From the NCBI GenBank assembly GCA_003499585.1, contig DNSU01000193.1:244-5575 (forward strand): a DNA stretch of 5,332 bases, written 5' to 3'. The notes beneath the pieces are model-generated. The model was not told the origin of the DNA and did not search any database. It saw only the letters and a list, made by a program, of their open reading frames with translations. The position numbers and the translations under genes are program-made. How positions within the stretch are numbered: the stretch's first letter is position 1; every line of letters starts with the position of its first letter. This stretch comes from Cyanobacteria bacterium UBA9579. GTDB taxonomy: Bacteria; Cyanobacteriota; Vampirovibrionia; Gastranaerophilales; UBA9579. This document shows positions 1 to 5,297 of this stretch, one piece after another.

Positions 1-63
1 TGGCCAGACGGACGGGAAATAATGCTTTATACTGATAAAGTTAGAACCTTGATAATTTTATAA
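1..63 (+). CDS. Possible 3' end of a gene cut by the window edge
   Basis: Reading frame 1 is open from the first base to a TAA at 61-63 and gives about 20 residues beginning WPDGREIMLYTDKV. The first 20 bases are more G/C-rich than what follows, which fits the tail of a coding region running out into A/T-rich spacer. I do not recognise the peptide. An open frame this short occurs by chance fairly often, so this is only a candidate. The other two plus-strand frames close within about 35 bases. Confidence 0.2.
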   Translation, partial: WPDGREIMLYTDKVRTLIIL

Positions 64-427
64 CTCCTGTATCTAAATGGCCATTTTTTGAAAATCCTTT
101 ATTTGCAACATTCTTAGTAAATATGTATCAAAAAACGGGTACTGAAATCCAATACCTACAAGCTTTTGCAAAAAATTTAATCAAAATCAAAAACACCAAT
201 ACCCTCATCAATAGTCCAAAGAACCCCATCAAAAAGGGTGCAAAACAGGTGCAAAAGAGTTGCAAAATTCAAGGAAATTTTAAGGAGAAAAAACACAAGA
301 AATGTCCATACCCCAGCTAAACAAAACAAAAAAACGACTTACGGATGTCATAACTTTGAGAATGCTTGCAAATTGGGATAAAAGCAATAGAGATTCTCAC
401 CTCAGATTGTAAATCTAGGTAATATCA
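64..427. other. Non-coding stretch downstream of pabC
   Basis: I see no credible gene here. The plus strand is rich in A and C and poor in T and G between about 160 and 340, so short lysine/asparagine-rich plus-strand frames and hydrophobic minus-strand frames arise from composition alone. The stretch holds a short palindrome with GGCC core followed by T residues (75-89) and the 11-bp tandem repeats at 238-270. It also holds a weak candidate terminator for the minus-strand pabC transcript: a 5-bp stem (about 334-351, one G-U pair, 8-base loop) followed on the minus strand by seven T (328-334). That stem is too weak to call firmly. Confidence 0.6.
238..270 (+). repeat. Three tandem 11-bp repeats with TGCAAAA core
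   Basis: Three consecutive 11-base units start at 238, 249 and 260: GTGCAAAACAG, GTGCAAAAGAG and TTGCAAAATTC. The shared core is (G/T)TGCAAAA with an exact 11-base period, close to one helical turn, so the A4 runs fall on the same face of the DNA. Further TTGCAA copies lie at 103, 166 and 366. This could be a protein-binding array, a bent-DNA segment or a chance product of A/C-rich sequence. No function can be assigned. Confidence 0.5.
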
Positions 428-1282
428 CTAAGAATAACTATGATATCTTTCATCTAAAGCCGCAAGAGTGTCCATAAAACTTGAAACATCGTATTTGGCT
501 ACCCCAACAACTTCATTAACAGGCATGATATCCAGTATCGTACTGGTCAAAAAGACCCCCTTTGCATCTATCAGCCTGTCAGGAGAAATAACAGCCTCCT
601 CCATATCAAAGCCAAGTTCTTTAGCAGCCTGAACAATCTTGCCTCTGACAACACCGTTTAACAAGCCGCAATTGATTGAAGGAGTAGATATCTTCATGTC
701 ATTACCAATTATAAATATGTTCGAAGTGGTTCCCTCGGATAAATCCCCATTTGTATTAAGGAATATCGCCTCATCACACCCTGTCTTATCAGCCTCATGT
801 TTGGCAATTATATTACTCAAATAGTTCAGCGTTTTCGTATAAGTCACCTTAGAATAAGGATTCCGCCTCTCATGCTGACTCTGTATGACTCTATACGGCT
901 TCTTGTCTCTTAAAGCTGTAAAACTGCAGTCTTGCCCCCACATTAATATAGACGTCTTCATAGGTTCAGGATAACTTAACGCCGCATCAGTCATAAGCCC
1001 ACGGCTGACTATTACCTTAACAAATCCCTGATCTATTTTATTAGACTTGATTATATTATCAATATTTTTGCCTAAGTCAGCCACATCAATAATAATAGGT
1101 ATATCTAAACTGTTAGCATTATTTACCAGCCTGTGTGTATGCTCATCAATAAACTTACCCATCCCGTCCTTAACGGCAATAGTCTCATAAATCCCATCGC
1201 CAAAATGAAATGCCCTATCAAAGAACTGATAATCAGACTTATTCTCGACTTCAATCAAGTTATAATTCCAGTAAACAAGCAT
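428..1282 (-). CDS. pabC: Class IV PLP aminotransferase-fold enzyme, probable aminodeoxychorismate lyase
   Basis: This 284-aa protein has full length for the class IV (branched-chain aminotransferase fold) PLP family. PabC in this family converts 4-amino-4-deoxychorismate to p-aminobenzoate and pyruvate in cytosolic folate synthesis. Visible signatures are the N-terminal FHFGDGIYE (26-34), HTHRL with a conserved Arg (R51), the PLP lysine K150 in YTKTLNYLSN, and E183 in LSEGTTSNIF, which contacts the pyridine nitrogen. CGLLNGVVRG (205-214) follows, then FLTSTILDIMPV (244-255). The CG..NGVVR segment looks more like PabC than the GITR seen in BCAT and D-amino acid transaminase. Substrate assignment is therefore probable, not certain; IlvE or Dat remain possible. 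The ATG at 1282 has AAGGAG (1290-1295) 7 bases upstream, which fixes the start. The gene lies 102 bases downstream of thpR on the same strand with no clear terminator between, so the two may be co-transcribed. Confidence 0.82.
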   Translation of the reverse strand: MLVYWNYNLIEVENKSDYQFFDRAFHFGDGIYETIAVKDGMGKFIDEHTHRLVNNANSLDIPIIIDVADLGKNIDNIIKSNKIDQGFVKVIVSRGLMTDAALSYPEPMKTSILMWGQDCSFTALRDKKPYRVIQSQHERRNPYSKVTYTKTLNYLSNIIAKHEADKTGCDEAIFLNTNGDLSEGTTSNIFIIGNDMKISTPSINCGLLNGVVRGKIVQAAKELGFDMEEAVISPDRLIDAKGVFLTSTILDIMPVNEVVGVAKYDVSSFMDTLAALDERYHSYS

Positions 1283-1384
1283 GATTAATCTCCTTAAGTC
1301 AACTAATATCTATGAAATTTATCCACAAATACAGCTTTCTTCATTCTCAAAAGGATTAATCTCAACTGGCTACTATCTTTTAAC

Positions 1385-1963
1385 CTATAGTTGAAAAGTC
1401 TGAATCGATTTATAAATACTGCCTTTAGGTGTAATAGTACTTTGAATCAAATCCATACTTGAAAACCTGACTACTGTCTCATTGAATTTCAGCCACTCGG
1501 GAAGAATAAACGTTTTTTCAGGCTTTCCTTTAATCCTGAACCTTGCAGCAGTAATATGAGGGTTAAAAGATCTCTTTTCCTTCTCGATTCCAACCTTTGC
1601 CAGACACCTATTTAGCTCTTTATAAAGCTTTGCTCCCTCATTATTTAGATCATTTCCCGTAATAACAAGTTGCCTTGGAAACTTCCCGTTAGGCCATACA
1701 GCAAACTCCTGAAACCTTATCTCAATATCGGAATGAGAAGCAAGGATTTCCTGAACAGAAGCTATAATACCATCAACTTTATCCTGCTCAACGTCTCCAA
1801 TAAACTTCCAGGTCAGGTGTATATTCTCTTTCTCCACAAATTTCATAGAACAATCAAAGTATTGCTCTATTTTGTCCAAACCATCATTAGCATAAATTAC
1901 ATCAGGATCGATATGAGTCCCAAAGAATAAGCGTACTTTCTTTATTTCACTGTCTTTTCCCAT
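1385..1963 (-). CDS. thpR: RNA 2',3'-cyclic phosphodiesterase / 2'-5' RNA ligase family protein
   Basis: This 192-aa cytosolic protein belongs to the 2H phosphoesterase superfamily (LigT/ThpR). Bacterial members hydrolyse RNA 2',3'-cyclic phosphates and can reversibly join RNA ends by 2'-5' linkage. Their physiological role is poorly known. Both catalytic tetrads are present: HLTW (49-52, in IHLTWKFIGD) and HITA (136-139, in FNPHITAAR). RLFFG near the N-terminus (11-15) and the C-terminal QSTITPKGSIY (174-184) are also typical of the family. Length is normal. The ATG at 1963 is preceded by an in-frame TGA nine bases upstream, so no longer start exists in frame. It has no good ribosome binding site, while an AGGAG at 2003-2007 lies about 40 bases upstream with no usable start codon after it. 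pabC follows on the same strand. Confidence 0.92.
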   Translation of the reverse strand: MGKDSEIKKVRLFFGTHIDPDVIYANDGLDKIEQYFDCSMKFVEKENIHLTWKFIGDVEQDKVDGIIASVQEILASHSDIEIRFQEFAVWPNGKFPRQLVITGNDLNNEGAKLYKELNRCLAKVGIEKEKRSFNPHITAARFRIKGKPEKTFILPEWLKFNETVVRFSSMDLIQSTITPKGSIYKSIQTFQL

Positions 1964-2013
1964 TTTATATCAAAAATTTCTCTTAATTTATCGTTTATTT
2001 AACTCCTACTAAT

Positions 2014-2054
2014 ATTATATTAAAAATTGTAAATATCGTCTTCTTATTGAGCAA
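2014..2054 (-). promoter_or_regulatory. Candidate promoter region for thpR
   Basis: On the minus strand there is a perfect TATAAT (2019-2014) without a good -35 element. Just upstream is an alternative pair: TTGCTC (2054-2049, poor -35), 17-base spacer, TACAAT (2031-2026). Either would give a leader of roughly 45-60 bases before the thpR ATG. The surrounding DNA is almost all A/T, so -10-like hexamers are expected by chance. The promoter is plausible mainly because the hairpins at 2140-2224 separate thpR from the upstream operon. Confidence 0.35.
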
Positions 2055-2139
2055 TTATTTTAAATTTAAATACTTTATATATATACAACATAGCTTCCTG
2101 AACTTACTTCCTAACATTCCCTTCCTATTTAAAGAAGAT

Positions 2140-2165
2140 TTACCCTTCCAAAGGGTAATTTTTTT
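2140..2165 (+). terminator. Stem-loop with T7 tail, plus-strand intrinsic terminator form
   Basis: TTACCCTT (2140-2147) and AAGGGTAA (2151-2158) form a perfect 8-bp stem with a 3-base loop, followed by seven T (2159-2165). This has the form of a Rho-independent terminator for plus-strand transcripts, but no plus-strand gene lies to its left for more than 2 kb. On the minus strand the stem is preceded by seven A and has no good T tract after it. Confidence 0.6.
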
Positions 2166-2179
2166 GTCTAAAAATAGCA

Positions 2180-2224
2180 ATTTAGCAGTAAAACCCTTCT
2201 TTAAGAAGGGTTTTACTGCTAAAT
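2180..2224 (-). terminator. Long perfect hairpin, probable terminator of the YtxH/DUF948 operon
   Basis: Bases 2180-2201 and 2203-2224 are perfect inverted repeats of 22 bp with one unpaired central base; in RNA a few central pairs would open to form the loop. It begins 26 bases past the TAA of the last gene of the minus-strand cluster. The inner core is CCCTTCTT/AAGAAGGG flanked by AAAA and TTTT, so it looks like a terminator from both sides. The tract after the full stem on the minus strand (TTGCTATTTTTAG) is only moderately T-rich, so it could also act as an RNA 3' stabiliser. Confidence 0.6.
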
Positions 2225-2249
2225 AAGATGCTTAATAGAGTGTTATCAG

Positions 2250-2513
2250 TTACTCAGAAGGTTGCCCTTTTTTAATAACATCCTGAATTTTACCCAAAAG
2301 TTCATCACCTTTTTTCTGGATGTCATCCATAACCGCATTAGCTTTAGATTGTAGTTCTCTGACAGATTCTTCTGAATTTCTGTAAACATCTACTGAACTA
2401 TCAGTAATCATTTTTCTTGTTTCATCACCGGAACGAGGAGCAAGCAGTACACCGATAAGTCCGCCGACAACTCCGCCAATAACAAAACCACCTAAAAATT
2501 TACCTACAGACAT
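2250..2513 (-). CDS. YtxH domain-containing small membrane protein (second copy of the cluster)
   Basis: This 87-aa protein has the YtxH layout. A glycine-rich hydrophobic segment (about residues 5-25, G..GGVVGGLIG) is followed directly by the family hallmark LLAPRSGDETR (23-33) and then a charged, probably helical tail (40-83). It is probably a single-pass membrane protein with a cytoplasmic tail. YtxH proteins are linked to stress or envelope functions in Bacillus, but their biochemical role is unknown. The ATG at 2513 has AAGGAGG four bases upstream. It is the last gene of the three-gene cluster, 22 bases after the DUF948 gene, and is followed by the hairpin at 2180-2224. Its paralogue lies at 2939-3253; apart from the LL(A/S)P..G.E.R motif the two differ strongly, so this is not a recent duplication. 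Confidence 0.85.
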   Translation of the reverse strand: MSVGKFLGGFVIGGVVGGLIGVLLAPRSGDETRKMITDSSVDVYRNSEESVRELQSKANAVMDDIQKKGDELLGKIQDVIKKGQPSE

Positions 2514-2535
2514 AAGGCCTCCTTTTTTCTAACCA

Positions 2536-2928
2536 TTACTTTGTTCTTTTTTCTTCCATTAATGCTTTTAATCCTGCCAGAACGCCTCTTTTAAGACTAG
2601 ATACGACAACTCTGGCTTTGGAAACAACTCCTCTGGATGAAGAAGATAATATGTTTATCCCCTCATTTAAGGCAGTATTTAAACTACTAAACTGTGTAGT
2701 TGTAGAATTTGTAAGTGAATTAATATTTATAAGTGCACGCTTAAGTTCCTTCATAGTTGGACCAAGATCATGCTTAACTATTGCAGCTAGGCTTTGGAGT
2801 GACTTTGCAAGGCTTGATAAGTCTGCAAGTAGTTTCACCAGAAATACTGTAATAATTATCAGCATAATAATGGTCGCATATATTAGGAATTCAAGTGCCT
2901 GTTGTGCATTTTGTGATAAAGTTTCCAA
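2536..2928 (-). CDS. DUF948 family single-pass membrane protein, TTG start
   Basis: This 130-aa protein has one transmembrane segment near the N-terminus (about 13-35) and then a long heptad-like helical region. The segment VKHDLGPTMKEL (51-62) matches the V..DL.PT.KEL signature of DUF948 proteins such as Bacillus YtxG. The C-terminus is basic. The family has no proven biochemical function; it commonly occurs beside YtxH genes, as here. The start is a TTG (2928-2926). It is supported by AGGAG (2936-2940) seven bases upstream and by the family-typical distance to the membrane segment; the first internal Met lies inside that segment. The ribosome binding site overlaps the TAG of the preceding YtxH gene (2939-2941), and the intergenic gap is only 10 bases. 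Translation of the two is therefore probably coupled, and the TTG may lower its output. Confidence 0.8.
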   Translation of the reverse strand: METLSQNAQQALEFLIYATIIMLIIITVFLVKLLADLSSLAKSLQSLAAIVKHDLGPTMKELKRALININSLTNSTTTQFSSLNTALNEGINILSSSSRGVVSKARVVVSSLKRGVLAGLKALMEEKRTK

Positions 2929-2938
2929 TGTTTTTCTC

Positions 2939-3253
2939 CTAGTAACTGTAATCAGATTCTAATTCTTCTTTGCGTTTTGCTGCTGCCATTTTACCAGCTT
3001 TAATAGCACCATTCATTTTAGCTATTTGTTTTTCTATAGTGTATTTCATCTTATTTATCAGATCTACACTAATAGATTTACAGGAATTTAGCTCTTTTTT
3101 ATCCTGACATAAATTGTCTACCGCTTCTTTTATGTCTTGTCGCAATTCTTCTCCTGGCTTTGGAGAAAGAAGCACTCCAGAAACTACTCCTGCAACTACA
3201 CCAAATAGTAAACCGACTCCAAAGCTGACTGAACTATTTGACGCTTTTGACAT
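2939..3253 (-). CDS. YtxH domain-containing small membrane protein (first gene of the cluster)
   Basis: This 104-aa protein has a glycine/valine-rich membrane segment (about residues 11-29) followed by LLSPKPGEELR (28-38), the YtxH hallmark with Ser for the usual Ala. A charged helical tail follows with two Cys (C49, C58) and a Lys/Ala-rich C-terminus. It is probably anchored in the inner membrane with the tail in the cytoplasm; molecular function is unknown. The ATG at 3253 has a strong GGAGGT six bases upstream. It opens the YtxH-DUF948-YtxH cluster, with an extended -10 promoter candidate about 35 bases upstream, and its stop codon overlaps the ribosome binding site of the DUF948 gene. Confidence 0.85.
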   Translation of the reverse strand: MSKASNSSVSFGVGLLFGVVAGVVSGVLLSPKPGEELRQDIKEAVDNLCQDKKELNSCKSISVDLINKMKYTIEKQIAKMNGAIKAGKMAAAKRKEELESDYSY

Positions 3254-3287
3254 AGATTACCTCCAGTCTATCATTCTTATAAATCCT

Positions 3288-3296
3288 AGTATAACA
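3288..3296 (-). promoter_or_regulatory. Extended -10 promoter candidate for the YtxH/DUF948 cluster
   Basis: The minus strand reads TGTTATACT (3296-3288), an extended -10 (TGnTATAAT form, one mismatch). It would start a transcript near 3281, about 28 bases before the first ATG. No good -35 lies at 16-18 bases. A perfect TTGACA is present at 3330-3325, but 31 bases upstream of the -10, too far for standard sigma-70 spacing. The cluster might also be read through from the gene at 3373-3765. Confidence 0.5.
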
Positions 3297-3372
3297 GATG
3301 TATTTTGAATTTTCATTTTCAGCTTGTCAAAATCTATTGTAATTATTGTGCTTTAACATATATTTTTGTTTC

Positions 3373-3765
3373 TCATAAAATAGTTTTAGTTGGTTGGCCT
3401 ATGACAGTTGCCCTTATGCGATGGCGATATTTCCATAACTTTGAAAGAACTGAAAAAATAAAGAATTTATTTTTAAATGGGAATATTGGCACTCTTGAAG
3501 TTAAAATATCAGTAAATATATTCCCTGCTAAATACCCTAATTCCTGAGCTGATAACGGTTCGTGAGTGAATTGAGCTTTGACTCTTTCATTAAAAGCTTT
3601 TAACTCTTTTTTACATTGCTCTAAATACTCAGGCAAATCAATAGAAATCTCCTCAATATAACGCTGCTTCTTATTTACCCATCTATTTGCCTTGATTAAT
3701 GAATAAATAATAAGATAGGAAATAACAAATTCAAAAGTAAATATTAATAAGTAATTTTGTGTCAT
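3373..3765 (-). CDS. Hypothetical membrane-anchored protein, 130 aa
   Basis: I do not recognise this protein. It starts with a hydrophobic, aromatic-rich segment (about residues 5-25) that is probably an uncleaved membrane anchor, followed by a basic stretch (RWVNKKQR, 28-35). An acidic/lysine-rich helical part (36-67) comes next, then a better-defined segment (70-115) containing ELGYLAGNIFTDILTSR (75-91), PIFPF (93-97) and an aromatic/basic run to RHR (114-116). The C-terminal part is not obviously membrane-spanning. The ATG at 3765 lacks a clear ribosome binding site. The gene reads toward the YtxH cluster 119 bases away, so it may share its transcript. An A/T-rich shadow frame exists on the opposite strand, but the residue mix here and the upstream TATAAT box favour this strand as coding. 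Confidence 0.6.
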   Translation of the reverse strand: MTQNYLLIFTFEFVISYLIIYSLIKANRWVNKKQRYIEEISIDLPEYLEQCKKELKAFNERVKAQFTHEPLSAQELGYLAGNIFTDILTSRVPIFPFKNKFFIFSVLSKLWKYRHRIRATVIGQPTKTIL

Positions 3766-3819
3766 AATTTCAATCTAGAAGCTTTATTCTATAATTTAAC
3801 AGTCTAACTTAATTACTCT

Positions 3820-3848
3820 ATTATAGTTATTTTTTATGAATTTGTATA
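3820..3848 (-). promoter_or_regulatory. Candidate sigma-70-type promoter for the 130-aa protein gene
   Basis: On the minus strand TATACA (3848-3843, 4 of 6 to TTGACA) and a perfect TATAAT (3825-3820) are separated by exactly 17 bases. Transcription would begin near 3813, giving a leader of about 48 bases to the ATG at 3765. The local DNA is almost all A/T, which weakens the case. Confidence 0.45.
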
Positions 3849-3872
3849 TATTTAATATGTAAAATTATTTTT

Positions 3873-3901
3873 TTGAAATTACTTTAAAGTTTAATTATTA
3901 T
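3873..3901 (+). promoter_or_regulatory. Candidate sigma-70-type promoter for murT
   Basis: TTGAAA (3873-3878, 5 of 6 to consensus), a 17-base spacer and TATTAT (3896-3901, 5 of 6 to TATAAT) form a good sigma-70-type promoter. Transcription would begin near 3908, only about 22 bases before the murT ATG. It is divergent from the minus-strand promoter at 3820-3848. Confidence 0.5.
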
Positions 3902-3929
3902 TTAAAAACAAAATGAATATTAAGAAATT

Positions 3930-5297
3930 ATGACTAAAAATTTATTTTACAAAAGTTCAATATTGGCCTCAAAATTAATCGGATATACCAGCAAATATCT
4001 TAATCTCGGTGCTGGTACTAACTTTCCCGGGAAAATAGCAAGGTTAATAGCGCCGGATGTTCTTTCATATCTGGTTAATCAATCCAGACGAGAAATTATT
4101 GTTGTTACGGGAACTAATGGTAAAACTACGACTGCCGGGTTTGTTGCTAATATTTTGACCAAAGATAATCGCAAAGTCGCCCATAATAGAAAGGGCGCCA
4201 ATATGCTTACTGGGCTGACAACGTCCATAACGCAAGAAAGTAAATTGAATGGACAATTAGATGTTGATCATTGCGTTCTTGAGATTGATGAGGCTTTCTT
4301 TTTTAAAGCAGTGGATGAATTTAATCCGGAATTGCTTTTAGTCACCAATTTATTTAGGGATCAGCTTGACAGATATGGTGAGCTTGATACAACAGCCAAA
4401 AAAATACAATCTGCAATAGATAAAACCATCAAGAAAAAACCTCTTAAAGTAGCATTAAATGCTGATGATCCTATGGTATCTGCTTTAGCGCAGGATGATA
4501 GTATTAAAAAAGTTTATTATGGATTTAGTGAAGTTAATTTTGTCAATCAGGATCAAACTGTTAAATCTCCTCAGGAGGTTGCGGCATGCAGTTGTGGGGG
4601 GAAGTATAACTATTCCAAAATATTTTATGGACATTTAGGGCATTATAGTTGCACTTGCGGTAAGACAAGACCGGAACTTGATGTTAGTACAGTTGCCTAT
4701 ATTGATGTTAATAGTTCTACCCTAACAATAACTGTGAAAAATAAAGAATCTTTCAGTGTTAATATAAAAATGCCGGGATTGTATAATGCCTATAACGCTC
4801 TGGCTGCAATAACCTTATGTTTAGAGTTAAATATTTCTCCTGTTACTATAATAGACGGTCTTGAAAATTACAGTACTATCTTTGGCAGAGCTGAGTTAAC
4901 CCATTTAAAAGGTAAACCTAGCTTAATTCAACTGATTAAAAATCCTATAGGCGCTACAGAAGTGCTTAGGACTGTAAAAGATGATAAAAATAGTAAGTTA
5001 TTAATTATAATTAATGATAATTATGCTGATGGAAGAGATGTTTCGTGGTTATGGGATGCGAATTTTGAACTTTTAAATAATCATGATAAACAGATTGTAA
5101 CAAGTGGAATAAGAGCTTCTGATATGGCACTCAGGCTAAAATACACCGGAATTAATCATAACCAGCTCAAGGTTATAGAAAACATCAAGCAAGCAATTGA
5201 TTATTCTCTTAGCAATCTAAAAGCTGGAGAAAAACTCTATATTCTGCCTACATATACTGCATTATTAGAATTGCAGCATATTTTAAGGAAATATTAG
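3930..5297 (+). CDS. murT: MurT, Mur-ligase-like subunit of the lipid II isoglutaminyl synthase
   Basis: MurT pairs with the glutaminase GatD to amidate the D-glutamate of the peptidoglycan stem peptide in lipid II, using ATP and ammonia from glutamine, at the cytoplasmic face of the membrane. The 455-aa length is normal for the family. In order there are: the ATP P-loop TGTNGKTTT (60-68); NRKGANMLTG (86-95); EIDEAFFF (118-125); NLFRDQLDRYGELDTT (140-155), a MurT hallmark; a four-Cys zinc ribbon (C220, C222, C241, C243); MPGLYNAYNALAA (281-293); FGRAE (318-322); NPIGATEVL (338-346); and DGRDVSWLWDANFE (367-380) of the MurT C-terminal domain (DUF1727). In known complexes an Asp of this C-terminal domain completes the GatD catalytic triad; I cannot name the residue without alignment. 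Both Cys knuckles are CxC, not the usual CxxC. The ATG lacks a good ribosome binding site (only TAAG at 3921-3924) and overlaps the stop of a six-codon ORF. No gatD start is visible in the 35 bases downstream. Confidence 0.93.
   Translation: MTKNLFYKSSILASKLIGYTSKYLNLGAGTNFPGKIARLIAPDVLSYLVNQSRREIIVVTGTNGKTTTAGFVANILTKDNRKVAHNRKGANMLTGLTTSITQESKLNGQLDVDHCVLEIDEAFFFKAVDEFNPELLLVTNLFRDQLDRYGELDTTAKKIQSAIDKTIKKKPLKVALNADDPMVSALAQDDSIKKVYYGFSEVNFVNQDQTVKSPQEVAACSCGGKYNYSKIFYGHLGHYSCTCGKTRPELDVSTVAYIDVNSSTLTITVKNKESFSVNIKMPGLYNAYNALAAITLCLELNISPVTIIDGLENYSTIFGRAELTHLKGKPSLIQLIKNPIGATEVLRTVKDDKNSKLLIIINDNYADGRDVSWLWDANFELLNNHDKQIVTSGIRASDMALRLKYTGINHNQLKVIENIKQAIDYSLSNLKAGEKLYILPTYTALLELQHILRKY

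Noticed and set aside
75..89. Palindrome with GGCC core followed by T residues as a terminator
   Set aside because: The self-complementary stretch is only 12 bases without a loop, so the real stem would be about four A/T pairs.
123..320. Plus-strand 65-codon frame
   Set aside because: Lysine/asparagine-rich product typical of A-rich non-coding DNA, no ribosome binding site, no recognisable motif.
328..351. Terminator after pabC
   Set aside because: The T7 tract is good, but the stem is only 5 bp with one G-U pair and an 8-base loop; kept as a note in the spacer entry.
1..427. tRNA or structured ncRNA in the left spacer
   Set aside because: I found no cloverleaf, TTCGA-type T-loop or strong long-range pairing.
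2618..2962. Plus-strand 114-codon frame
   Set aside because: Lies opposite the DUF948 gene, which has a family motif, a membrane segment and a strong ribosome binding site on the minus strand.
3325..3330. Perfect TTGACA on the minus strand as -35 of the YtxH cluster
   Set aside because: It is 31 bases from the only good -10 (TATACT); at 16-18 bases only CAAAAT-like hexamers are available.
3305..3547. Plus-strand 80-codon frame
   Set aside because: Overlaps the minus-strand 130-aa gene, has no ribosome binding site and no motif; low-complexity residues from A/T-rich DNA.
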